Assembly (NCBI GenBank): GCA_900545325.1
Contig: UQZE01000025.1
Span: forward strand, 1 to 19,080
Length of the DNA stretch: 19,080 nt
Reading direction: 5' to 3'
From: an uncultured Eubacteriales bacterium
Lineage (GTDB): Bacteria > Bacillota > Clostridia > Christensenellales > Borkfalkiaceae
Shown: positions 1-5,499 of the stretch, piece after piece
Numbering within the stretch: position 1 is the first letter of the stretch
How the letters are laid out: each line of letters begins with the position of its first letter
The notes under the pieces: generated by a model
The model's input: only the letters and a program-made list of their open reading frames with translations
The model's database searches: none
What the model was told of the DNA's origin: nothing
Translations under genes and position numbers: made by a program

Positions 1-10
1 CTTCCGATCT
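1..10. other. Probable Illumina adapter remnant at contig start
   Basis: The first ten bases, CTTCCGATCT, equal the 3' end of the Illumina TruSeq adapters (both end in GCTCTTCCGATCT). The match lies exactly at the window edge. This is most simply untrimmed adapter left on a contig end. A chance match of ten bases at that exact spot is unlikely but cannot be excluded. Confidence 0.6.
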
Positions 11-167
11 CAAGGAGTTTTTCGCTTTCTTCAAACAGAAGTACGCCGCGGCGCGGAGGCTCCGATTGGAGGTGGAACCCGACAACGCGCGGGCGGAAAA
101 ACTCTACCGCAGTCTGGGATTCGAGGAGCTCGGTTATAAGCAGATGGTTCTGGACAACAAGGATTGA
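3..167 (+). CDS. GNAT-family N-acetyltransferase, C-terminal fragment
   Basis: Only the last 54 codons are inside the window; the start lies upstream. The readable part contains RLRLEVEPDNARAEKLYRSLGF, the usual beta-strand and helix at the C-terminal end of GNAT acetyltransferases: a strand ending in LEV, then N-x-R-A-x-x-L-Y-x-S-L-G-F, where the Asn/Tyr region packs against the acetyl-CoA pantetheine arm. The acetyl-CoA pyrophosphate loop (Q/R-x-x-G-x-G/A) is upstream and missing, so the substrate cannot be guessed. The first three codons (S-D-L) probably come from adapter sequence rather than the genome. The gene ends at TGA 165-167, immediately followed by a bidirectional terminator. Confidence 0.75.
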   Translation, partial: SDLKEFFAFFKQKYAAARRLRLEVEPDNARAEKLYRSLGFEELGYKQMVLDNKD

Positions 168-192
168 AAAAACGCCCCGCGGGGCGTTTTTT
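167..192. terminator. Bidirectional intrinsic terminator
   Basis: A perfect 26-base palindrome: A6, CGCCCC, a GC centre, GGGGCG, T6. It can end transcription of the GNAT gene from the left and of the minus-strand nucleotidyltransferase gene from the right. The stop codon of the minus-strand gene (191-193) lies inside its arm. Confidence 0.9.
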
Positions 193-1303
193 ATTCTATA
201 CCGAGTTCGCCGAACAGTTCGTGTGCTTTGGCGATCGCCGCTTCATCCGCGCCTTTGAAAGACGTAAGGGAGCTTTTTACCGCTTTCGGTTTGGTGAACG
301 CCGCTTTCAGCAGCCGCCAGAAGTAACAGAACGGCAAAAAAAGCATGCACCGCCGCAAAACGGGGAACATCTTTTTCATCGTGCTTACGTCGGGAAAGGC
401 CCGCCGCAGAAAATACCCGCCCTTTCCGTGTTTCGCCGCGCCGTTCACGGTGGCGTTTTGCACGGTGCCGTAAACGCCGCTGCCCAATACGTAGTCGGCG
501 AGCGGGTCGGGTTCGTCGGAAATTTCTTCGCCGCCGAACCACCTGTAAGCGAGCGCGCGGAGTTTTTCCTCGAAAGAAACAAGACCGAGCGCGGCAAACT
601 CGCCCGCGAGGTAATCCCTGTCGAGATCCGGCTTTTTTTCGTTATAAACGTATATGTCCAGCACGGAGCGTATACCCGTGCCGCCGCTTTTGAAATGCTT
701 ATACAGGTGCGCGATCAGAAAGACATAAAAGTCTTCGTCGGTGAAGTTGTATAAACTGCCGCCGACGTGCACGAGGCGGGAAAAAACGTCCGCGTAATAG
801 TCGGGGCAGGCGGGAATTTTTCCCAGCGAATAATGCATTTCCAGACTGGCCGCGCCGTAGGTGTGGAACATGTGGTTTTCGCCCGCGCTCTTCATTGTGA
901 AACCGAGTTCTCCGAGCGCGGCCTTCACTTCTTTTTCGCGGGAGGGGTCGAACCACACGTCGAGGTCGCAGCAGCTACGCATCAGCGGCGCGGGATAAAG
1001 TTTTTTCATATAATAGCCCTTGAGGGGCATGTAGGGGATTTTCAGTTCTTCGAGTTTATCGAATACGAGTTTGCCCGCGTAGTCCAGCGTTTCCTGCTGG
1101 CGCAGGTATTCCGCGCAGTAAGAAAGGAGTTTTGCGCGGAGCGCGTCGGGGATTTCCGCTTTGAGCGCGTCCTCAGCCACGAGGTTCAGCACGGAATGTT
1201 TTTTCGCAAGCGCTGTCGCTTGCGGCAAGCTTTGCGGGTCGCAAGGCTTGCCTTCTAATTTCTTTTTAATGGCCGTCAATAATATTTTCGCCGCTGTGTT
1301 CAT
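191..1303 (-). CDS. Nucleotidyltransferase family protein (NTP_transf_5-like)
   Basis: A 370-residue protein of the uncharacterised nucleotidyltransferase family (Pfam NTP_transf_5 type). The signature region is at residues 91-120: PLKG (93-96), LYP (102-104), R109 and DLDVWF (113-118), with D113 and D115 as the expected metal-binding aspartates; E155-x-H157 follows. It is preceded by the helical segment typical of the family. Members occur alone or near surface polysaccharide and peptide-modification genes, and the substrate is generally unknown. The ATG at 1301-1303 is the only plausible start and has no SD. A consensus promoter sits so close that the transcript probably begins at the start codon. 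It is transcribed divergently from dtd. The family call is firm; the reaction is not known. Confidence 0.8.
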   Translation of the reverse strand: MNTAAKILLTAIKKKLEGKPCDPQSLPQATALAKKHSVLNLVAEDALKAEIPDALRAKLLSYCAEYLRQQETLDYAGKLVFDKLEELKIPYMPLKGYYMKKLYPAPLMRSCCDLDVWFDPSREKEVKAALGELGFTMKSAGENHMFHTYGAASLEMHYSLGKIPACPDYYADVFSRLVHVGGSLYNFTDEDFYVFLIAHLYKHFKSGGTGIRSVLDIYVYNEKKPDLDRDYLAGEFAALGLVSFEEKLRALAYRWFGGEEISDEPDPLADYVLGSGVYGTVQNATVNGAAKHGKGGYFLRRAFPDVSTMKKMFPVLRRCMLFLPFCYFWRLLKAAFTKPKAVKSSLTSFKGADEAAIAKAHELFGELGIE

Positions 1304-1309
1304 ATAAAA

Positions 1310-1338
1310 ATTATATCATTTCGTATCGAATTTGTCAA
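1310..1338 (-). promoter_or_regulatory. Consensus sigma-A promoter of the nucleotidyltransferase gene
   Basis: On the minus strand TTGACA (1338-1333), exactly 17 bases, then TATAAT (1315-1310). Transcription would start about seven bases beyond the -10 hexamer, at about 1303, the A of the start codon. This leaves essentially no 5' untranslated region. Confidence 0.85.
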
Positions 1339-1365
1339 TATGGGCGGAAAATTCCTTCAATTTTA

Positions 1366-1394
1366 TTGTCAAAACGGCATTTAAATGATATTAT
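1366..1394 (+). promoter_or_regulatory. Sigma-A promoter of the dtd operon
   Basis: TTGTCA (1366-1371), 17 bases, TATTAT (1389-1394). The expected transcription start is about 1401, one base before the dtd ATG at 1402. No SD precedes the ATG, so the first gene of this operon also appears leaderless. It is divergent from the promoter at 1310-1338. Confidence 0.7.
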
Positions 1395-1401
1395 TGAAAA
1401 T

Positions 1402-1848
1402 ATGAAAGCGGTGATCCAGCGCGTTACGAAAGCGCAGCTCAAAGTAGACGGGGAAACGGTGTCCGAGATCGGCAGAGGCTACGTCGTGTTTTTCGGCGTG
1501 CGCAAAGGCGATACCGAAAAAGAAGCGGAGTTTATAGTCGGAAAACTCGTCAGGCTGAGGATTTTCGAGGACGAAAACGGCAAGATCAACCGTTCGTTAA
1601 AAGACGTAGGGGGAGAGGTGCTCTTCGTGTCGCAGTTCACGCTTTACGCGGACGCGTCGCACGGCAACCGCCCGGATTTTCTCGCGGCGGAGGAACCCGC
1701 CCGCGCGGAAAAGCTCTATCGGTACGCCGCGGCGCTTCTCGCAAAGGAAGTTCCCGTAAAGCTCGGCGTGTTCGGCGCGGATATGAAGATCGCGCAGACC
1801 AACGACGGGCCTTTCACCCTGATTTTGGAGAAAAGACATGAAGAATAA
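1402..1848 (+). CDS. dtd: D-aminoacyl-tRNA deacylase
   Basis: A 148-residue cytosolic enzyme that hydrolyses D-amino acids wrongly attached to tRNA, protecting translation. The N-terminus MKAVIQRV is the family's canonical start, which is why 1402 is chosen over an upstream in-frame TTG at 1366 that would overlap the promoter. Both signature motifs are present: SQFTLYAD (77-84, with catalytic-site Thr80 at its standard position) and NDGPFT (134-139), the NxGPxT cross-subunit Gly-cisPro motif. Full length for the family. There is no SD; the mRNA probably starts at or next to the ATG. Its last 11 bases overlap the following gene. In many Firmicutes dtd follows relA, but here it heads a unit with two membrane proteins. 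Confidence 0.95.
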   Translation: MKAVIQRVTKAQLKVDGETVSEIGRGYVVFFGVRKGDTEKEAEFIVGKLVRLRIFEDENGKINRSLKDVGGEVLFVSQFTLYADASHGNRPDFLAAEEPARAEKLYRYAAALLAKEVPVKLGVFGADMKIAQTNDGPFTLILEKRHEE

Positions 1849-2047
1849 CCTGTTTATGCTTATCGCCGTCATCTGCGCGCTGCTCGTCATCACGCTCGCA
1901 GGCGGCATCATTTTCGCACTGCTCGATTACACCGCCATCGTCACCGTGCTCTTTGTCATGGCGGGCGTGCTGTTTGTTCTGCTCGTCGCGCTCGTCGTTT
2001 ACAGCTACGTCAAAAACGTGCGCGGCAAACGCGGAAAAAAAGAGTAA
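1838..2047 (+). CDS. Small two-helix membrane protein
   Basis: A 69-residue protein with two hydrophobic segments (about residues 5-28 and 32-58) joined by a short DYTA turn, ending in a basic tail (KNVRGKRGKKE). This predicts a helical hairpin with its basic C-terminus in the cytosol. The ATG at 1838 lies inside the end of dtd (11-base overlap) and is preceded by GGAG with 7-base spacing, so it is real and probably translationally coupled. I do not recognise a family. The next gene, 15 bases downstream, is also a membrane protein, so the two may work together. Confidence 0.75.
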   Translation: MKNNLFMLIAVICALLVITLAGGIIFALLDYTAIVTVLFVMAGVLFVLLVALVVYSYVKNVRGKRGKKE

Positions 2048-2062
2048 GCGGGGTATAAGCGC

Positions 2063-3019
2063 ATGCGGTTGAAAAACGCGATAAAACTCATTTTTGCGAA
2101 TTTCGGCGCCACATACAAGGTGCTGATCTACAAGCTTATCGTCATGGCGGTTCTGGTGGCGGTGGGCGTTTTCGTTTTGCTGCCGAACTTCAACCAGCTG
2201 ATCGCGGACAGCAGTCTCGACAAGCTCTTCGTCGCGTTCGGAGATATCGTCAAGGCGATATTCCAGCCGAGCATGGATATGTCCGCCGCGCAGCAGGCGT
2301 TTGCGGACAGCCTTACGGCGTTCACAACGTATATCAGGGAAAACGTCTGGCAGATCGTCGGCCTTGCGGGCGTGATCAGCCTTTTCTACTTCGTGGGCAT
2401 GTTCTTTACCAATATCGCGAATTTCTCGCTCGGCAAAATGGTCAACGACTATATGTCCAGCCTCACGAAAACGGGCTTTACCGTGGGCGTGTTCAATTCC
2501 CTCGGCCGCGCAAGTTTGTATTCTTTGATAGAACTCGCCGTATCGCTGGTGTTTTACGTAGCCGTCATCTGCCTGTGCTTTTTTATCGTATGGCTCATAC
2601 CTTCCGCCATACTCGCGATCTTCCTCGCCCTGCTGGTCATGGTGATCCTGCTTTCCGTCAAGCAGGTGTTCATGTCCGATTTCATGCCGAACGCGGTGGC
2701 GGACAAAATGCGCACGGACAAGGCTTTCCGCGAGGCGGTCAAAGTGCCTGCGGGCGACTTTATCAGAAAATTCAACAATTATTTCACGATAAACATCATC
2801 ATGCTCTACGCGAACGTTTCCTTCGCGGTGTTTACGGTGGGCACGGGGCTTTTGCTCACGCTGCCGCTGACCACGCTCATCATCACTTGTTTCCGTTTTG
2901 TCAGCCAGTATACGACCACGGGCAAAAAATATTACCTCGCGCCCGAAGAGATCGTGCGGCCGCCCAAGAACGAAGAAGAGGAGGAAGAGGACCTCATCAA
3001 AAAAATAGACGAAGAATAA
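2063..3019 (+). CDS. Polytopic membrane protein, unknown function
   Basis: A 318-residue integral membrane protein. Hydrophobic segments are visible at roughly residues 22-45, 95-120, 150-205 (long enough for two helices) and 245-285. The loop around residues 46-95 is probably extracytoplasmic. The C-terminus is cytosolic and strongly charged, with a run of seven acidic residues before DLIKKIDEE. The SD is weak (GGGG about 11 bases before the ATG), so expression may depend on coupling to the upstream gene. I recognise no family motif. It looks like a membrane-embedded accessory or permease-like protein, but no transport signature can be seen. Confidence 0.75.
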   Translation: MRLKNAIKLIFANFGATYKVLIYKLIVMAVLVAVGVFVLLPNFNQLIADSSLDKLFVAFGDIVKAIFQPSMDMSAAQQAFADSLTAFTTYIRENVWQIVGLAGVISLFYFVGMFFTNIANFSLGKMVNDYMSSLTKTGFTVGVFNSLGRASLYSLIELAVSLVFYVAVICLCFFIVWLIPSAILAIFLALLVMVILLSVKQVFMSDFMPNAVADKMRTDKAFREAVKVPAGDFIRKFNNYFTINIIMLYANVSFAVFTVGTGLLLTLPLTTLIITCFRFVSQYTTTGKKYYLAPEEIVRPPKNEEEEEEDLIKKIDEE

Positions 3020-3020
3020 A

Positions 3021-3049
3021 GGACGGCGCGGATAACCGCGCCGTCCTTT
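3021..3049 (+). terminator. Intrinsic terminator of the dtd operon
   Basis: An 11-bp GC-rich stem, GGACGGCGCGG (3021-3031) pairing with 3036-3046, loop ATAA, followed only by TTT. It starts one base after the stop codon of the polytopic protein gene. The short T-run suggests moderate strength, but a second hairpin follows at once. Confidence 0.75.
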
Positions 3050-3059
3050 CATGTTTGGC

Positions 3060-3093
3060 AAAACGGCTTCCGCCGTTCGGCGAAAGCCGTTTT
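3060..3093. terminator. Bidirectional terminator between convergent genes
   Basis: AAAACGGCTT (3060-3069) pairs with 3084-3093. After a one-base mismatch, CGCCG (3071-3075) pairs with 3078-3082 around a TT loop. The A-run and T-run flanks make it work in both directions, backing up the plus-strand terminator and ending the minus-strand DUF4364-TSCPD unit, whose stop codon overlaps it. Confidence 0.8.
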
Positions 3094-3346
3094 ATTTCGC
3101 GTTTTTGTTCTTGTAGTCGATAAGCGCCTGCGCGAACTGGTCGCCGCAAGAGGTGTTGCTCCTGCACTTGATGCCTTGCAGCAGAGAGATGACTTCGTCT
3201 ACGTCCTTGCCCTCCACGAGCCTCGAAATGGCCTGCAGATTGCCCGAACAGCCGCCTATGAATTTAACGCCCGTAACTTTATTGTCGGGGGTAACGTTGT
3301 AAATGATCTGCCGCGAACAAGTTCCTTTCGTGATGTACGTCTGCAT
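3092..3346 (-). CDS. TSCPD domain-containing protein (TIGR03905-like)
   Basis: An 84-residue single-domain protein matching the stand-alone TSCPD family common in Clostridia. The same domain occurs at the C-terminus of some B12-dependent ribonucleotide reductases. Visible are T-x-G-T-C-S at the N-terminus, GGCSGNLQAI in the middle with its conserved cysteine, and NTSCGDQFAQAL near the end, which contains the TSC core. The role of the free-standing form is unknown. The ATG at 3344-3346 is chosen because AGGAGG precedes it by seven bases; an in-frame upstream extension lacks these signals and overlaps the neighbour. It lies 14 bases after the DUF4364 gene and is probably co-transcribed with it. 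Confidence 0.85.
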   Translation of the reverse strand: MQTYITKGTCSRQIIYNVTPDNKVTGVKFIGGCSGNLQAISRLVEGKDVDEVISLLQGIKCRSNTSCGDQFAQALIDYKNKNAK

Positions 3347-3360
3347 GATGAACCTCCTTG

Positions 3361-3888
3361 TTAATCTACCAGATTGTCGTAAATGAGGGAATAGACGTTG
3401 GCCGCCTTTTCCTCCCACTTTTTATATATGTCCTTAGCCGCCTGCCTGTTGGGAACGACGAATTTCAGTTCCAGCAGGGGCTGAATAGGCTCTATGATTT
3501 TAAGATAAACCGTATATGTACCGTCCTTGTTCATGTAATAATCCGCCACGCATTCCTGTTTTCTGCGGTATTTGTTGCGGTTGTTTTTGATGAACAGGGC
3601 TATTTCCTCCCGCGTGCTCGCGGGAATTTTGACGAAAAAATTCGCCAGGCACACCCGTCCGTCCGGGGTGATGGTGTACATCGGCTCGCCCGAAGAAGTG
3701 GAAATATCGTATATAAAGCCGTGTTCGATAAGCTGGGCAATGATTGGCTGGCAGTCCATGTACGCGATCCAGTTGTTGCTCGAACAGCACATGTCAAGAA
3801 TGGTATTTTCGGATAAAGGCACTTCCATCTTATCGAAAACGAATAAAATTATTAACTTGTTCAACGACGAATCGCCCTTTACCTGCAT
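3361..3888 (-). CDS. DUF4364 family protein, winged-helix type
   Basis: A 175-residue protein of the DUF4364 family, which is largely restricted to Clostridia. The N-terminal half (residues 1-75: NKLIILFVFDKMEVPLSENTILDMC to YTITPDGRVCLANFF) has the outline of a winged helix-turn-helix of the PadR/MarR type, ending in the T-x-x-G wing. The C-terminal half is a mixed alpha/beta domain. It is probably a DNA-binding regulator, but no target is known. The ATG at 3886-3888 is preferred over a TTG 24 bases upstream; GGGAG lies 10 bases before it. First gene of a two-gene unit with the TSCPD protein. Confidence 0.85.
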   Translation of the reverse strand: MQVKGDSSLNKLIILFVFDKMEVPLSENTILDMCCSSNNWIAYMDCQPIIAQLIEHGFIYDISTSSGEPMYTITPDGRVCLANFFVKIPASTREEIALFIKNNRNKYRRKQECVADYYMNKDGTYTVYLKIIEPIQPLLELKFVVPNRQAAKDIYKKWEEKAANVYSLIYDNLVD

Positions 3889-3916
3889 ACCCGTATTTCT
3901 CCCACTATGCAATCAT

Positions 3917-3944
3917 TATACCATAAATTCCGATTTTGTAAACA
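3917..3944 (-). promoter_or_regulatory. Promoter of the DUF4364-TSCPD unit
   Basis: Reading the minus strand, TTTACA, a 16-base spacer and a perfect TATAAT lie upstream of the DUF4364 ATG. The resulting leader would be about 20 bases and contains the GGGAG ribosome site. Coordinates are approximate by one or two bases. Confidence 0.65.
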
Positions 3945-3969
3945 TAATTCGCTAAAATTTTTAAAAACA

Positions 3970-3999
3970 TTGGTAGTTTTCGCGAAATTGTGTTATAAT
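3970..3999 (+). promoter_or_regulatory. Extended -10 promoter upstream of the 4089 gene
   Basis: TGTTATAAT (3991-3999) is an extended -10 element with a perfect TATAAT. A weak -35, TTGGTA (3970-3975), lies 18 bases upstream. The expected leader is about 80 bases. A second TATAAT at 4037-4042 lacks a convincing -35. The region 3889-4088 holds only these divergent promoters; no further gene is visible. Confidence 0.65.
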
Positions 4000-4088
4000 A
4001 TTTCCGAAAAAACCGTTTAAGCCTTGCGGCGCGGTATATAATCATAAAGAAAGTTTGGAAAATTGTCAAGCGAAATGAGGAGAGAAAC

Positions 4089-4880
4089 GTGGACGACAGG
4101 GAACAGCTGAACGCTTTTTTGGAAAAGGCGGACGAACTTATCTATTCGAAATATATCTTTGCAGACGCGAAGCTGGCGGGGCTTTTGAAGACCGTCGCGC
4201 TTTTGCCCTCCGTGCTGAAACTGATGGAAAGCTGTTTGAAAGACTTCGACTTCGAAAAGGTGTTTACGGAAAGTTTCGTGGGCTCGGAGGACAATTCTCT
4301 GATCAGCGAATACCGCGCGCCTTCGAGCACGCGGGATATGATCGCGCTTGTGTTCACCGTGCTCATCAAGATCGATTCGGGCGAGATTGACCTCGGCCTT
4401 TTCATGAAGAGCTTTTTTTACGGCGACGGCAGCCTGTTCAATTCCTATACGGCTTTCATCGAGGAATTCGTAAAACCCTTCCGCAACGCGGTCAAGCTCA
4501 TCTTCGAGGGGCTGGAGGAGGGGCGGCTCGGCAAAATTACGGAAACGCCAGCGCCCGCGCGCCAAATTCGTCAGGGGTTCGCCGTCATGCGGAAACGCAA
4601 GCTTCCCGAAAGCGACGCCGTGGACGAACGCGCCATCGACCTGGCGCGGCGGCTTTTGAGAAATGACGAGAGCGCGCTGATGGCGTCGGGCGAGAGCGAA
4701 GAGCGGCTGGCGCTCGCTCTCGGCGTAACGAGCGGGTTTCTCGCCGCGCTCGACGAAAGCGACCGCCCGCGCATACAGGCGGCGTTCGCGGGTTACAAAT
4801 TCATGTGCGAGGGCATGGAGGGCGTGGCGCTCAACGCGGAAAAAATCGAAAAAATACTGAAAGGCGGCGGATTGATATAA
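4089..4880 (+). CDS. Conserved-looking helical protein, unknown function
   Basis: A 263-residue soluble protein with no signal peptide or membrane helix and no motif I recognise. It reads as mostly alpha-helical. Residues 1-140 are acidic and rich in Leu and Phe. A basic, proline-containing linker follows (about 150-175, TPAPARQIRQGFAVMRKRK). A second helical region covers 178-263. The start is GTG at 4089, chosen because AGGAG lies six bases upstream. Its stop codon overlaps the start of the Nudix gene by one base, so the two are translationally coupled and may act together. Codon use matches the neighbours, which argues for a native gene. Function cannot be assigned. Confidence 0.75.
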   Translation: MDDREQLNAFLEKADELIYSKYIFADAKLAGLLKTVALLPSVLKLMESCLKDFDFEKVFTESFVGSEDNSLISEYRAPSSTRDMIALVFTVLIKIDSGEIDLGLFMKSFFYGDGSLFNSYTAFIEEFVKPFRNAVKLIFEGLEEGRLGKITETPAPARQIRQGFAVMRKRKLPESDAVDERAIDLARRLLRNDESALMASGESEERLALALGVTSGFLAALDESDRPRIQAAFAGYKFMCEGMEGVALNAEKIEKILKGGGLI

Positions 4881-5425
4881 TGGAATTTATCGAAAAGACA
4901 ATCAATAAAAACAGGATATACGACGGCAAGATCCTCGCCGTCAGATGCGACGAGGTCCTTCTGCCCAACGGCAGGACGAGCAAACGGGAGATCGTGGAGC
5001 ATAACGGCGGCAGCTGCGTGCTGGCCGCGCGGGAGGGAAAACTTCTCTTCGTAAAACAGTACCGCTACGCGATGGGCGAAGTCCTTTACGAAATTCCCGC
5101 GGGCAAGCTGGAAAAAGGGGAAGATCCCAAGGCTGCGGCCGTCCGCGAATTGGAGGAAGAATGCGGCCTGGTCGCGGACGACGCGGAGCTGACGTATGAG
5201 ATCTACCCGACGCCCGGATACAGCGAAGAGCACATCTATATTTACCGCTGCTACGGTTTCAAAGAGGGAAAAGTCCACCTCGACGAGAACGAATTTCTCA
5301 CGGGCGAATGGATAGAAGAGGGCGAAGTGCGCCGCATGATGGCGGACGGCCGCATCAGGGACGGCAAGACGCTCGTCGCGCTTTTGAAATATTTTTTGGA
5401 CAAAGCGGAAAAAGACCGTCGTTAA
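4880..5425 (+). CDS. Nudix hydrolase, ADP-ribose pyrophosphatase type
   Basis: A 181-residue cytosolic enzyme predicted to split ADP-ribose (or a related nucleotide sugar) into AMP and ribose 5-phosphate. The Nudix box G-x5-E-x7-R-E-L-x-E-E-x-G-L is complete, within GKLEKGEDPKAAAVRELEEE followed by CGL. Upstream, EIPAGK and the preceding QYRYAMGEVLYE are typical of the ADP-ribose pyrophosphatase subfamily, and PTPGYSEE downstream also fits that group. Length is normal. The ATG at 4880 overlaps the preceding stop codon (TAATG), so translation is probably coupled; there is only a weak GGCGG upstream. The stop at 5423-5425 is followed at once by the typA promoter. Confidence 0.9.
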   Translation: MEFIEKTINKNRIYDGKILAVRCDEVLLPNGRTSKREIVEHNGGSCVLAAREGKLLFVKQYRYAMGEVLYEIPAGKLEKGEDPKAAAVRELEEECGLVADDAELTYEIYPTPGYSEEHIYIYRCYGFKEGKVHLDENEFLTGEWIEEGEVRRMMADGRIRDGKTLVALLKYFLDKAEKDRR

Positions 5426-5427
5426 GG

Positions 5428-5456
5428 TTGACATTTTTTGCGCGATTTGATAGTAT
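5428..5456 (+). promoter_or_regulatory. Promoter of typA
   Basis: TTGACA (5428-5433), 17 bases, TAGTAT (5451-5456). The expected start is about 5463, giving a leader of about 37 bases. It begins three bases after the Nudix stop codon, so typA can be transcribed independently of the upstream pair. No terminator lies between, so readthrough is also possible. Confidence 0.75.
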
Positions 5457-5499
5457 TTTTGCCGATAAAGAGTGAAAAGAACGTTTGGGAGATAAACAT

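Noticed and set aside
164..1258. Plus-strand open frames opposite the nucleotidyltransferase gene
   Set aside because: No SD, shadow composition, and the first would start inside a terminator; the minus-strand protein carries clear family motifs.
1366..1401. Upstream TTG start extending dtd by 12 residues
   Set aside because: It coincides with the -35 box of the promoter, and the family N-terminus MKAVIQRV begins at 1402.
1814..3061. A 415-codon minus-strand open frame opposite the dtd operon membrane genes
   Set aside because: Composition is extreme (His, Asp, Glu, Arg-rich with no hydrophobic core), it begins inside a terminator hairpin, and the plus strand encodes well-formed membrane proteins.
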